NCBI GenBank assembly: GCA_946902875.1
Contig: OX336345.1
Span: 13,795,395 to 13,859,394, forward strand
Direction of reading: 5' to 3'
Origin: Nematopogon swammerdamellus
Lineage: Eukaryota; Arthropoda; Insecta; Lepidoptera; Adelidae
Length of the DNA stretch: 64,000 nt
Under the pieces are notes generated by a model, which was given only the letters and a program-made list of their open reading frames with translations, was not told the origin of the DNA and ran no database searches. Positions 35,301 through 43,923 of this stretch are shown here, piece by piece (position 1 is the stretch's first letter; every line of letters begins with the position of its first letter). Made by a program: the position numbers and the translations under genes.

Positions 35301-37293
35301 ATTTTGGTCCAGCAACCCAAGCAGGCTACTATAGTACAAGGTTGACCTTGAGGCATGTTTGTCGTCTTGCAGAGGTCGATCACACGAGCGAATAAAGGCA
35401 CTTTATTTTTAATCTGACTGCAAATGATCACAATGTTGTCGCCCTACAATAATGCGTTAGGTTTTTTTTTATTTGATTTTTTTATGGAAACTGACACGGT
35501 TGGCACACACTACACCATCCGTAATGTCACCCCATAACACCGGGTGAACTTGGTACCACGTCAGTGCTTCCCTTCGGTCGGGTCGGCTACACTGAACTGG
35601 ATCGAAAACACAAACTATTTACATAGCCGTTTCGACCGACCTTTCATTCAGTGCGGTGGTATCAACCCTATACCACCAAAGGGTAAGAAGGGAAGGGACC
35701 TATAGTTTTACGTGGAATCCAAACCACGGCGGTCATTTTCATTACCTATTTAACCACCTGTAATATAAGAAGGGAGTCATATCCTTTAGTCGCCTTTCAC
35801 GACATACACGAGGCGAGGGGAGATGCAATGCAGTGGGGCTATTCTTTTAAAGTAGCGGCCCCACACCACACGGGACATAGGTACTTTGTAGATGTCTTTA
35901 TCTGTAAGTAGTGTATATTTTTTTCCTCATAAATAAATTATTACCGGAGCAAATTAAATAGTGTACAGCAGGTTCATTTGTGTATGTACGTATACAATAC
36001 ATAATAGTAAATAGAATAACCCAGGCAAGTATCTCCGTACCTATGTGTATCGAATTGCAACCGCACCGTGTTATGTATGTATAGTATATACATAAGTATA
36101 GCACAATATATATATAGGTATCAGTAACCTGTGGTATAGCATAGCGCCGACTCGCAAATTGCGTGTGCGTCTGTAGGCTCGCTCTGGTGCTATATGGGTC
36201 GACGTCCGATCGTGAAGTCAAGCGCACCCGGGCGCGGCCAAAGCTTTGTTCACCTTACTATAGATGGTAGAGTTTAAGCTGGCCGTATTGGTACCATCGC
36301 ACCGAAATTAAGATATGTCGGTTGAAGTGGCCATGTAAATATTTCATGTTTTCCTCCCAGTTCAGTGAAACTGCCGGCACGATCGAAGGGAAGTACTGAT
36401 ATGGCACTTTGTTCACCAGTGTGTTGCGGGCTGGCATCAGGCGTTATACTGTTTCCTCTTTACTATCTCGGTTTTCATTGTGAGTTTTCATTTCTATTAA
36501 CCCGCCAACTAGGTACGCGGAGCTGTCGTTATCGACCGCTAATGAATGACATAGGTATCTAGATATTTACTAATCACCCTGTAAGCAATACATTTTTTTT
36601 TATGGAAACTGACACGGTTGGCTACATCACCTACTATATCCGCAACGTCAGCCCATAACACCTTAGTGAACTGCCTAGGTGCCATGTCAGTGCTTACCTT
36701 CAATCGTGCCTGCTACACTGAACTGGACGAAACTATTACATAGTCGTTTCAACCGACCTTTCATTCATTCAGTGCGGTGGTACTAACCCAGGCGGGTTCC
36801 ACCCTATACCACTAGTAGGGTAAGAAGGGAAGGGACCTATAGTTTTACGTGGAATCCGAACCACGGTCATTAATTCATTATTATAGGTATAGGTAGGTAG
36901 TAAGTGCATGCACATGTGGACGCATTTTTTTTAAATGAAATTTAAGAGCGTTTTAAAATTGAAGTTGCATAAGGCATTAGTTACTTAACGAATTTTTAAT
37001 AAAATGTTTACATCACTTACCGGTCTCTTGCTCCGACACACTCCAAGACGGCTTTACTCTTTGTGTCCACTTGGCTCATTTGCTTGCACGCCTCGAAGTA
37101 CTGGTTTGGAACGCATATTTTGTCTGGTTGGAGAAGTTTTCAATCAATAATAATGTTCGGCGAGATGCTAGACTCACACACATAGTTAGAATAAAAAGAA
37201 GATAGATAAGTTAAATTACTTACAGCTCGATTTGCCTTCTGCATTGTTGAGAGTGATACTCGCGGCTATCAAGAGAAGTAATTTGAATATCAT
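17321..37293 (-). CDS. Tsf1: Transferrin-1, secreted iron-binding protein, 15 exons, 687 residues
   Basis: Exons in transcript order: 37293-37224, 37123-37021, 30328-30189, 30084-29966, 29811-29652, 28752-28595, 25293-25089, 23219-23057, 22731-22605, 21889-21705, 20058-19971, 19860-19776, 19692-19588, 18263-18001, 17413-17321. All junctions are GT/AG and keep one frame. A signal peptide (MIFKLLLLIAASITLNNAEG) begins it. N-lobe ligand positions by family alignment: Asp76, Tyr109, Tyr223 and the carbonate-binding Thr135/Arg139 (SCHTGVNR). The second lobe has Tyr456 (APYAVAVV) but Glu427 in place of Asp, no Arg in SCHSSYGTFEG and no matching second Tyr, so probably only the N-lobe binds iron, as known for insect Tsf1. 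Its length fits moth transferrins. Confidence 0.95.
17455..17665. repeat. Decayed moth repeat with TCTGTCTGTCTG tract
   Basis: Lies in the last Tsf1 intron. ATAGGATCACTTTTGTGTC, GTCTGTCTGTCTGTC and AAAAAGTTGAAATTTGG are words common in decayed lepidopteran transposable elements. It has no coding content. Confidence 0.4.
18492..19462 (-). mobile_element. Non-autonomous hAT element, copy 2 (971 bp)
   Basis: Ends CAGTGGCGGCTGG are inverted and flanked by an exact 8-bp duplication GTCACAAA (18484-18491 and 19463-19470). The right half (19030-19462) is the inverse of 6263-6690 of copy 1. The left half matches copy 3 at 43924-45438. A tRNA-like stretch on the minus strand (box B-like GGGTTCAATTCC near 18835-18846) lies inside. 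It sits in the intron between Tsf1 exons 14 and 13. Confidence 0.92.
20210..20424. mobile_element. Compound palindromic MITE (215 bp) with 5-bp duplication
   Basis: GGGCCTAGTCCGAG opens and CTCGGACTAGGCCC closes the element, flanked by TCTGA (20205-20209 and 20425-20429). Inside are two further inverted repeats: a perfect hairpin around 20214-20288 and ACCGATCGAATTGAG mirrored at about 20364-20381. The GTTTACGTAGCTGTCACGT arm occurs three times. No coding sequence; it is in a Tsf1 intron. Confidence 0.85.
20510..20640 (-). mobile_element. Retroelement C-terminal fragment, second copy
   Basis: The minus strand gives FEFLAFAVETLGPWSNDACK, matching the module at 1-345. It is short and isolated, in the Tsf1 intron between exons 11 and 10. 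Confidence 0.5.
20792..21168. mobile_element. MITE with CAGTGCGACAAGGCTT ends (377 bp)
   Basis: CAGTGCGACAAGGCTTCAAA at the left is mirrored by AAGCCTTGTCACACTG at the right, flanked by TA (20790-20791, 21169-21170). GAACGTGGCTGAC near the left and GTCATCCACGTTC at the right extend the inverted repeat. The TA duplication suggests a Tc1/mariner-type driver. No transposase. Confidence 0.75.
21385..21655 (-). mobile_element. LINE ORF2 C-terminus and ATC-rich 3' end
   Basis: The minus strand reads KLKWQWARHICRRPDNH then RRVLEWRPGTYKQT, typical of a widespread moth LINE tail, with internal stops. The 3' end carries ATCATCATCAGCCTGTATCG. A short relative lies at about 60841-60960 (ATC microsatellite followed by CCACTGCTG...ACAGGCCTCCCT). 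Confidence 0.65.
22150..22500 (-). mobile_element. Jockey/CR1-like LINE 3' fragment
   Basis: The minus strand includes RSVRFCRSFIHRTGKLWNAL and a poly-A end (T run at 22152-22160). It is the same family as 2861-3475 and is truncated. It lies immediately 3' of Tsf1 exon 9. Confidence 0.65.
23640..23765 (-). mobile_element. tRNA-derived SINE head
   Basis: Minus strand: TAGCCGGGTGGTTAAGACG (box A-like) and GCGGGTTCGAGGCTCGCAACG (box B-like) spaced as in a tRNA with a long variable region. It is followed by ATATATTTTGTATTTCC. It lies inside a Tsf1 intron and is interpreted as a SINE, not a tRNA gene. Confidence 0.5.
24000..24875 (-). mobile_element. AT-rich dispersed element (GGAAGTCGGTTT end), split by an RTE LINE
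   Basis: Segments 24040-24224 and 24715-24870 together are the inverse of about 26620-26995 (shared words: ATTCATGAAACAAGGGTCCG, GGTTGGAAGTCGG, GGTAACCACACACCATAGT). The gap is the RTE insertion. The pair is therefore two inverted copies of one family about 2 kb apart in the same Tsf1 intron. Confidence 0.65.
24225..24714 (-). mobile_element. RTE-clade LINE, 5'-truncated, with 8-bp duplication
   Basis: The minus strand encodes YGSESWAWQTKHESRINAVE, MRALRSLCGVTMKDRLRNS, MIRWFGHVGRMDDRRLTKEI and LSTRNRRACMK...VSAYPTGKQA, the C-terminus of a common moth RTE element, with a frameshift near 24490-24530. The 3' end is a TACA/CATA microsatellite (24226-24241). TCATTCTT flanks it at 24217-24224 and 24715-24722. 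Confidence 0.9.
25851..26021. mobile_element. Hairpin MITE (171 bp) with CAGTGCCCGGCA-type ends
   Basis: The left end CAGTACCCGGTA is mirrored by TGCCGGGCACTG, and the arms continue through GAGCTTTAGAAAGAGACAAT and CCCTGTCGCAC to a short centre near 25935-25950. It is non-coding. It lies in the Tsf1 intron between exons 7 and 6. Confidence 0.75.
26560..27060 (+). mobile_element. Second copy of the GGAAGTCGGTTT element, inverted
   Basis: The sequence is the inverse complement of the split copy at 24000-24875. Upstream, 26300-26420 carries ACATGCGCGGGAGAGATGCA (the second SINE module) and a T-rich tract (26401-26450). A related piece (CTCAATTCGACGGTATG, GCGATTACTCCGTCAATTG) is at 27185-27260. 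Confidence 0.6.
27475..27670. repeat. Three direct repeats containing TTCCGTAACACGTTTATGTC
   Basis: Copies begin near 27479, 27538 and 27630 and share TCCGTAACA and TCTACTAAGTTCTGC or close variants. The array runs directly into the SINE at 27671. Confidence 0.7.
27671..28016 (-). mobile_element. 5S rRNA-derived SINE, minus-strand copy
   Basis: Full head present: CAAGTACT-type box C region (GGTCACCCATCTAAGTACTG) and the terminal stem GTCAGCCTCC / GAAGCTGAC with one mismatch. TAGCTCAGTGG is present. The body is complete towards ACATCACCTACAACGTCCG. Confidence 0.85.
28140..28512. mobile_element. Foldback element, 152-bp arms, 69-bp centre
   Basis: 28140-28291 is mirrored almost perfectly by 28361-28512 (ACCGACTTCCTAAAAAAAG, AACCGCCTTCAAAAATAT, CCCTAGAGTTGAAGGCGG). 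The centre contains CATGAAAGAAAACATGAGCG. It ends 82 bp from Tsf1 exon 6, on its donor side. Confidence 0.85.
30580..30815 (-). mobile_element. tRNA-headed SINE
   Basis: Minus strand: TAGCCCTAGTGGTTAAC (box A-like, about 30788-30804) and GAGTTCGAATCCC (box B-like, about 30727-30739), then a body with CCGGGATATACACTGTCAC and TGCGTGATGCGCGTGCAGAC shared with 1532-1622. It lies in Tsf1 intron 2. Confidence 0.7.
30905..31370. repeat. Degenerate tandem repeat, about 61-bp unit
   Basis: CACAAAGCACTAAGAGGACTT-type words recur near 31071, 31132, 31194, 31254 and 31315, separated by AT-rich stretches, with two weaker units further left. It is unit-wise imperfect and non-coding. Confidence 0.75.
31427..32099. 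mobile_element. Foldback element with about 250-bp arms
   Basis: 31427-31678 (CGATAATAAGAAGGACGC...TCGATATTAGGTTG) is mirrored by 31834-32099. The 155-bp centre is unique. A mariner copy starts 12 bp to the right. Confidence 0.85.
32441..33560. mobile_element. DNA element with GTTGACACG-ATGCGAG inverted ends, inside mariner
   Basis: The left end ACGTTGACACGCGATGCGAG is mirrored at the right end (CTCGCATCGTGTCAACC). The subterminal arms, rich in TCGAACG and GCGTGAA words, also pair. A 36-codon frame from ATG 32588 (MESVDEGLACIGTILAFNVT, then Lys/Arg-rich) is cut by the SINE at 32696. The superfamily is not assigned; the short basic N-terminus would fit a PIF/Harbinger-type protein but that is weak. 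Confidence 0.6.
32696..33185 (-). mobile_element. SINE (5S-family body) with a triplicated 120-bp segment
   Basis: The minus-orientation body starts with a T run and carries a 120-bp unit repeated three times with exact period (32730-33089): CCTACAACATCCGTGATG starts at 32731, 32851 and 32971. Flanking AGATCT on both sides is a probable target duplication. A TTG microsatellite follows at about 33190-33216. Confidence 0.85.
34475..34625. repeat. Isolated copies of the left-end tandem repeat
   Basis: GCGAGGCTAAAGGCCGAGCTGCG and AAGTAAGTAACTAAGGGCG are inverse matches to the 68-bp unit of 452-1310, about two diverged units. A related palindrome GCGAGGCCGAAGGCCGAGCG is at 28057-28076. Confidence 0.6.
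34630..37020 (-). other. Tsf1 intron 2, distal part, with two SINE copies
   Basis: No exon or other gene was recognised. SINE bodies in minus orientation lie at 35480-35870 (ending with the GCCGGTAC-type second head module) and 36593-36870. The open frames around 34898-35431 have no similarity I can name. Confidence 0.6.
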
Positions 37294-39700
37294 TGTGACT
37301 ACAATCGACCGTCTACGTCTGCGTTGCGACCGCTGACCACACTAGCCGACTGTCCGGCGCGCGTCTCGAAGACAATCTTATGTTGCTGAACATCCGTCTG
37401 TATAATAAAGTATGTATGTATGTACTCCTATGTATGGGGAACAAAGGGGCACATGTCCTTACTTTTAACATTTTCAGGAACTGCAAAACATTGTTTATGA
37501 CCCGTGGTTATTCAGTAATAATTTTTTTAAACATAATTATCTGTTCCAAAAACTTACTTTTCTTTTTAATGGTTTTATATTGCTTATAAATCAAAAGAAC
37601 AACAAATGAAAATAGATGAACCATGTTCCTTTTTGCTGGAATTATCAGGGGCTGTGCCCTGTTGATTGGACATTCTGTCTAACTTGACGAGGTTTATGCA
37701 AGTTTGGCTGAAAGTGAAAAAAATGCCTATGCATAATGTGACGGTAACAGCTGGCGTGCCGCGTTCCGTTTACACGAAAAATATTCATTTTGTACAATCA
37801 AAGCAAAATGTTTTGATTAAATGTGCCTTGCTGTTCCGACATTTTAATGGGTATTCATTTTTGTATAGACAAAGTGTCCTTTTGATCGTACAATTAGAAT
37901 TTCCCTCTCCCGCCCGATTTGTCTTTTGGACATGTACGCTTCTGATTGAAAATGTAATTTTCAACGTCAAACATTGTTTTGTCTTTTTTTAAATCAAATA
38001 AAAGCTAAAATCTATGTAAATAATCCAGTATTTTGCATACGATAAAAAAAAAACAATAGCTGTCGAAGTTGGACATGTGTTCTTTTGTTCCCTTACTCCT
38101 CGTTATACCTACTTGCTAGGCATTCTCTGTCTTCCCATATAGGCATTTTATTTGTTGTTACCCATCGTTGTCTGTCATGGATGGACGTGCGAGAGTTTAT
38201 TTATCTAGCTTTTGCTCGCGGCTTCGCTTCGCGTGACTTTGCTCACAGCTCAGGCCGCCGATGACGTAGCGTTATGTTTGATTGATAGCCTAAAACCATC
38301 TTGAGAAGTGACGAAAGTTTTTGGAAGGAGAGAAAATGTGCCATGAACGCCGGTTGATCAGGACCGCTGTCGCCAGTTTCCAGTCGCACACAATCACAAT
38401 TTTATTCATACATACGAACGTATGACGTATGACCGCATTCGCAACAGCGATTTTTCGCCAATCCAAACAGTTGCATCCACGTGCGCTCACGCTCACGCAC
38501 ACATCGATAGTTAATATGGGCAAATCTCACCATATTTACCGTGTCGCGGACACGCCTTCTTCGCATATCTACTCGTAACATCCTTCCAAAATAATTGGAA
38601 GTGACAGAATGTAACAGTGAAAACCGTATGTAAATCGATGAAGCTGTTCTCGAGTTATATTATAAGTATACAATTTAAAACAACAACAAGGAATCAACAA
38701 CGTGGAATTCGTTTTAATAATTACTAATTTACTAATTTGGCGAGAGACAAAACGGCCGATCCCTAGTAAACGTTCTCTCTGTGTCAGACATTTCATTTTT
38801 CGTTCATTTTGAGCACGAGTCAGATACTTGATATCTGATACAAAAATGTAACTTGTGTGCAAGTGTACAACATTTGTACCTTTACTGAAAGCTTATGAAA
38901 TGATGAAGTTTTTCCCATAATTTGCATGCCACGTGTTATACAATTTTTTTTAGTAATCCTCTTCGATTTAAATAAATTTCGTGGTTTTTTTTTGCATAAC
39001 CTGTGATTTTTAGACCTTTTATCTCTGAGATTACTGATACTTTCAGAGCACATATTTTTTTTAAGTAGTCTCTCATTCGTCAGCTATTAGAAAATAGCTG
39101 ATTAAGTACCCAGAGTGGAGTAGTTATTTTATAATTCTCATTTTTTGGTAACCAGACAGAAAAAAAAAAAAAAAATAACTCAAAAACTATTGATTTTCGA
39201 CCCATAGTTCATTGGGACAAATTTGTTGCAAATTAGCTCTAGAATGACCCCTTAGAAGGAATGTATCGAATTACCAAACCCCCTGTATACATTATGTATA
39301 CTTATTGGAAATCATAAGAAAATTTTTGAAAATAAATGCTGTACTATGTAGTTACTAAATAAAATAATGTACCTAGGCATTTATGTATAATTTTTTTTAT
39401 ACCTACCTACAATGCGATCCGATTCAGTATGTAGCTATTGAGAACTTTTTTGAAAACTAAACAAATCGAGCTTTCATTCTTTTGTACGTATTGTTGCTTT
39501 CTTGTATTTACTCATAGATAAGCATATAATCAGTAGATATTTGAATATTATGCCAACTGCAAACATGTATGGCGTGGAAAAACATGTAAGTAATCTAAAA
39601 TATATTATGCTAACGAATACGATCTTTCTTAATGTATAAGGTGGTAGGTTAAGTAAATGTCTATAAGTTATATTATATTTTTATGAGTAGGAATTCATAC
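37294..39700. other. Tsf1 upstream region; no gene seen
   Basis: The first 100 bp upstream of the Tsf1 ATG are GC-rich (CCGGCGCGCGTCTCGAAG). On the minus strand TTTATTATACAG near 37397-37408 could be a weak TATA-like element. I do not see a convincing initiator or NF-kB site. The rest to 39700 is AT-rich; TTTTGCTCGCGGCTTCGC near 38212 is a common moth repeat word. Open frames are not supported. Confidence 0.4.
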
Positions 39701-39720
39701 TAAAATAAATTACAAATTAA

Positions 39721-39877
39721 AAAAAACCGCGACACATCAACAACAGAATTTCCGCTTAATTAAAGGCCTCGGGGGACCGAGTAAAATTTTTCCTTAGCGG
39801 TCCCCCGACGCCTTTAATTAACTAAGCGGAAATATTTGTTTTACTTTTTAAGATTATTGATGTGTCGGGGGTTTTTT
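39721..39877. mobile_element. Small foldback element
   Basis: AAAAAACCGCGACACATCAA is mirrored by TTGATGTGTCGGGGGTTTTTT with a second inner inverted pair (TTTCCGCTTAATTAAAGGC...GCCTTTAATTAACTAAGCGG) and GGGGGACCG/CGGTCCCCC at the centre. About 157 bp, non-coding. Confidence 0.8.
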
Positions 39878-40335
39878 AAAATTATAATTGAACTTTGGTT
39901 TCAAGCTTTGCCGTGACAAACGCCAACGACCTTGAGCATTCGGGAATTCTACATAATGTACCATGCGACTGCTAATTTCGCTTCGCACGTTCAAGTCACA
40001 TTTAGCGTAGTTTGTCGCTATCAGCCTAAAGAGTTGATGGTTCGGGGTTCGAATCCCACTTTCGTATGTTTTTTTTTTTTTGCTTTTTTATTATTTTAAT
40101 TATTAAAATGATTGTGGCTTATGTAACTGATGCGTGATTCTAATTTTGTATTTTTTATTATTTTACCTAAATAACATTTTATTGTAATTTCTTCCAAATT
40201 ATTTTAGTTCATGTACTTACCACTTTTTATAAACCTCTAAATAGACTATCGATGAAAACTAAAATAAAAATAGGTAGGTAGGTAATAGGTAGATAGGCAT
40301 TTAGGTATGTATGGCAAATATCATAGCAACATAGG

Positions 40336-40530
40336 TACCGGCCGGCGCGCGCGGCGCGCGCGGCGGCAGCATGGCACGGTGCGGTGGGGTGCGGTGCGGT
40401 GCGGTAACTCAGTAGCAGCGTGCGGTGCGGAGGCGGCACGGCGGCGGCGGCGGCGGCGGAGGCGGCGGCGGCGGCGGCGGCGGAGGCGGCGGCGGCGGCG
40501 GCGCGGTGGAGGCGCGGGAGGCGCAGACAG
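40336..40530. repeat. GC-rich tract with GGC/GGA microsatellite
   Basis: CGGCGCGCGCGGCGCGCGCGG and GGGGTGCGGTGCGGTGCGG lead into an interrupted GGC triplet run (about 40430-40505). Frames through it give only Arg, Ala or Gly runs. It could act as a CpG-rich regulatory patch but no gene start is seen beside it. Confidence 0.8.
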
Positions 40531-40679
40531 CGTTATACCACAGTACCTATTAGTTATTCTGTGGTTATACCAACGAAAGCCATGCGTATAACGCCCCGTC
40601 AAGTTACGTACCGGAGCGTATACTGATAGATACCACAGAAGAGAGATATTACTGATACGGTCGTACTGTATACTGGTAC

Positions 40680-41060
40680 GGAAAATGACACGGTGGCAAC
40701 ATCACCTACAATACAACATCCGAGATGTCAGCTCGTAACAACTGGTGAAGTAGGTGCTATGTCAGTGCTTTTCTTCGGTCGTACCGGCTTCACTGAACTG
40801 GACGGAAAAAAAGAAGGGAGTCATATCCCGAAATAGTTTGTATTTTCCGTCCAGTTTAGTGTAGCCGGCACGACCAAAGGGAAGCACTGACATGGCACCT
40901 AAGTTCACCCGGTGTTATGGGCTGACATCACGGATGTTATAGGTGATATAGCAAACTGTGTCAGTTTACATAAAAAAATCCCTCAGTCGCCTTTTACGAC
41001 ATGCACGGGGAGAGATGCAGTGGGGCTATTATTTTAAATTACCATCCCACACGGTACAAA
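40680..41060. mobile_element. Two SINE body copies in head-to-head orientation
   Basis: A minus-orientation fragment (40680-40815) meets a plus-orientation fragment (40838-40975) that ends in CAGTTTACATAAAAAAAT. The second head module (ACATGCACGGGGAGAGATGC) follows at 40990-41060. Confidence 0.75.
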
Positions 41061-41718
41061 TATACCTAACCTACCTATCTTTTTTCCATTCGATCCAAAC
41101 ACAGAAGACAGAAATGACGACCGACACGCGGGCGCAGCAGGGCAGGAGCGAGCAAGCGAGCCCGGAACTAAAATTGTATCTAGTATTGAAGTGCCTGCTA
41201 AATTGACGAAGGCAAAAATTTTACCCTTCCGACTGAAGAATTACGTCAATAATTTCATGTAGGCGTTTTTTGTTTTTTATTTTTATCTCCTTTCGTGGAT
41301 AAAATAATAAAACAAATTGAATAGAGTTTTCTCAGAGCTTTGTGACCTTTGAATCGGTGGTATTGTAAAATTGTAATAATACACACATACTCAGATTTTC
41401 AAAAATTCATGCTTTTTTTATATATTTTTAATTTTATGTTTATTACTTACTTTTACTCATTATTAAAAAAACCAGCAATGCACTTTGTTGGTAAGGAACC
41501 AAAATATACGTTGGTATTTTTTTTATTTTCTGAATGTGTGTCAATTGGTCAGTTTTGGACCTTCTTTGTCGCACTTTTTGCATGTTTTGCGTATTTGGCG
41601 TTTGTCACCGCCTTAAACGCGGTTCCCACATACAACGGGTGCTAGCTTAACGAGTTGAACTGGTTTATAGTTAAATTCGTGTTGGTGCAAGTGGGCCTTA
41701 GAGACATATTGTAATAAT

Positions 41719-41905
41719 TTGGTTAAGTTAGGTTAGGTTACAAGTACATAAATAAGTTTTTTGGAATTAGTGTCGATGATCTTCGAATCTGTCGGGTTTT
41801 TTTTAAATTGTGATTTAGCTTTTATTTCAAGCTTTCTAAGAGACCTAAAGTCAGGTTAGGTTTGGTTAGGTTAGGCTACAAGTACATAAATACGTTTTGT
41901 AATAA
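41719..41905. repeat. Two-copy direct repeat with GGTTAGGTTA words
   Basis: GGTTAGGTTACAAGTACATA (41726) recurs as GGTTAGGCTACAAGTACATA (about 41867). Only two or three TTAGG units are adjacent, too few to call telomeric. No gene is recognised between 41060 and 42480. Confidence 0.55.
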
Positions 41906-42478
41906 TTAACGCTTATTTACTTAAAGGTGACGAGTGAAAATATGATAAATTTCCACTTTACAGCAGAGATCCCTTCAACTATTTGGAATAGTGTTTATGA
42001 TATTCAAATCGGCTGACCTTCATCAAACATAGCTAAGAACCATCCCGGTAAATCCAGCTTTCTAATAAGAAATAGCGCACCCAAATGGGCCCTTTCGTTT
42101 GGGAGTTACGATGCCACAGCAGAGCAGACACACAACAAAAATGTGTTGTGTGTGTGTCGCTGACCTGTCAAAGTTGTCTCGACCTGAAGTGCAATGGTTT
42201 CAGCCAACAACTAAGTTCGTTTCTTCATTTGGGAATGCCCAGTTACCCCGAATAATCTACCAACGTGCTATTCTACGAGCATTATCAGGAACAAGTGTCA
42301 TAGGGTCATGCTAATAAAATGACATCACGAAGCCGTTGATCAAATACACTATTCTCATTGGTCGAGCGAGATAACAACTATATTATTGCCTACATATTAT
42401 GTTAATGTTTTCGAGCATTTTGCGGCATTTAAAAAAAGATTGATTTTTTGTGGATTTCCCCGAGAAAGATGTAGCTAT

Positions 42479-42714
42479 ATGTGGTAGGCTCAAATTGTTA
42501 ATAGCCGACTGTGTTGATACCACTGTACCACTGGACTAGATGTAAGATGGCCGCATAGCAGCCTCGGCTGTGTTCTCTTCTAGTCGAGCATACCCATCAA
42601 TCTAAAGGGAATTCTCCGATATGGAACCTACCTTCTCGGAGGTGATATTGGCTAGTCGCAGCATATGCTTTGGCCCCTCTGACTCAGCCAACCATATCGG
42701 ATTACATAAAAAAA
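42479..42714 (+). mobile_element. SINE, 5'-truncated copy of the 42951 family
   Basis: GATGTAAGATGGCCGCATAG, TCTCGGAGGTGATATTGGCT and a TCGGATTACATAAAAAAA tail match the full copy at 42951-43354. The tRNA-like head is missing. Confidence 0.8.
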
Positions 42715-42950
42715 GACCTACCTAGATTACCTATTATCTTTCCTTCATTGAATCCGAATTCGGATTCGCTTTCACGTATTTGCAGCAAACATAGGTACAT
42801 GCAAACTATTGAAGTAAATTGGTTTTTGCAATGCTGAAAATGAAATGTGTACACAAGGTTTTATTGCTAAATGTTCAGTTTGCCTACGCAGTATGAAATA
42901 GGTATGTAGAAGTTCTATCTAAGTACTTTCCTTTCATTTCAAGCGATAAG

Positions 42951-43354
42951 CGGCGGGTGGCCGAGTGGTTTGGGCATCGGCTTCTCATGCGAGAGGTCCG
43001 CGGTTCGAATCCCGTCGGCGTGTACCAATGAGTTTTTTCTGACGAAAAAATTTACGTGCATACCTACACCTGCTGCTTCACCGTTCGGAACCGGTGTAAA
43101 ACTGTAGATCCCTTCCCTTGCCCCTTACTAGGTGGTAGGTTCAAATTGTAGGCGACTGGGTTGGTACCACCGTACTGGATGTAAGATGGCCGCATAGCAG
43201 CCTCGGTTGTGTTCTCCTCTAGTCCAGTATAGCCAGCAATCCAGGGAAGTCTCCGGTATGGCACCTACCTTCTCGGAGGTGATATTGGCTGGTCGAAGCA
43301 TGCGCGTTAGCCCCTCCAACTCAGCCACACATACCGGATTACATAAAAAAAAAA
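42951..43354 (+). mobile_element. tRNA-derived SINE, full-length
   Basis: The head at 42951-43024 has GGTGGCCGAGTGGTTTGGGC (box A-like) and GCGGTTCGAATCCCGTC (box B), spaced as in Ser/Leu-type tRNAs. The body shares the CCCTTCCCTTGCCCC...GGTGGTAGG segment in loose form with the 5S family and ends CCGGATTACAT plus A run. It is called a SINE because a body and poly-A follow and a truncated relative lies 240 bp away. Confidence 0.85.
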
Positions 43355-43923
43355 TGTGGGCTGGGACGCCACGAAACATAGCGCAGGAAATCGCGCGATT
43401 TCGTATCAATTAAAGTTTCAAAAAAAACCACGTTTAGTCGGTGTATGTTTATGTGAACCCTATGGTAATGCATACGAGGCGTTATTCGTCCAACCAAGTT
43501 CGATCATGATAAGTATAATATGTCAAAAAGAAGGAGTGAAAGAAAACCAAGTGAAAACGCGGTAAATATAAATTATTTCGGAATATGTACCACATATACG
43601 TCGATGTTAATGTATATTTTGTGCACATAATAGAGGCTAAACTAAACTAAACCTCTGAACCAAACTGAACTCTATATGTGATTGGTGAGTGTGCGAGGTG
43701 CGTTCTTTGATATAGAACAGGGTGTGTAAGTCCGCATACTTTATTTATTATATATTTCATTATAGGTAGTTCATACCTTCTGAATAATATTTATATATTA
43801 TGCAGGCAGCAGTTTACAAAACATTCCTGACGCTTATCTCGACACAATGTCTTACGAACAATAACAGATGATATTTCATTAGCTCTTTATTATGTTCCGA
43901 CAGACTAAGAGGCAACACACTAG

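Noticed and set aside
35201..35431. 76-codon minus-strand frame with CLGC motif
   Set aside because: No recognisable family, no splice context, surrounded by repeats in a Tsf1 intron.
40010..40075. tRNA gene (GGGGTTCGAATCCC)
   Set aside because: A good box B but no box A and no acceptor stem upstream; probably a repeat remnant.
40307..40626. Ala/Arg/Gly-rich proteins in the GGC tract
   Set aside because: Frames on both strands are open only because of the triplet repeat; no start context or similarity.
41349..41645. 98-codon hydrophobic frame
   Set aside because: Phe/Tyr-rich translation of AT-rich DNA; no similarity or gene context.
41719..41880. Telomeric TTAGG repeat
   Set aside because: Only two or three adjacent TTAGG units; these words are frequent in moth repeats.
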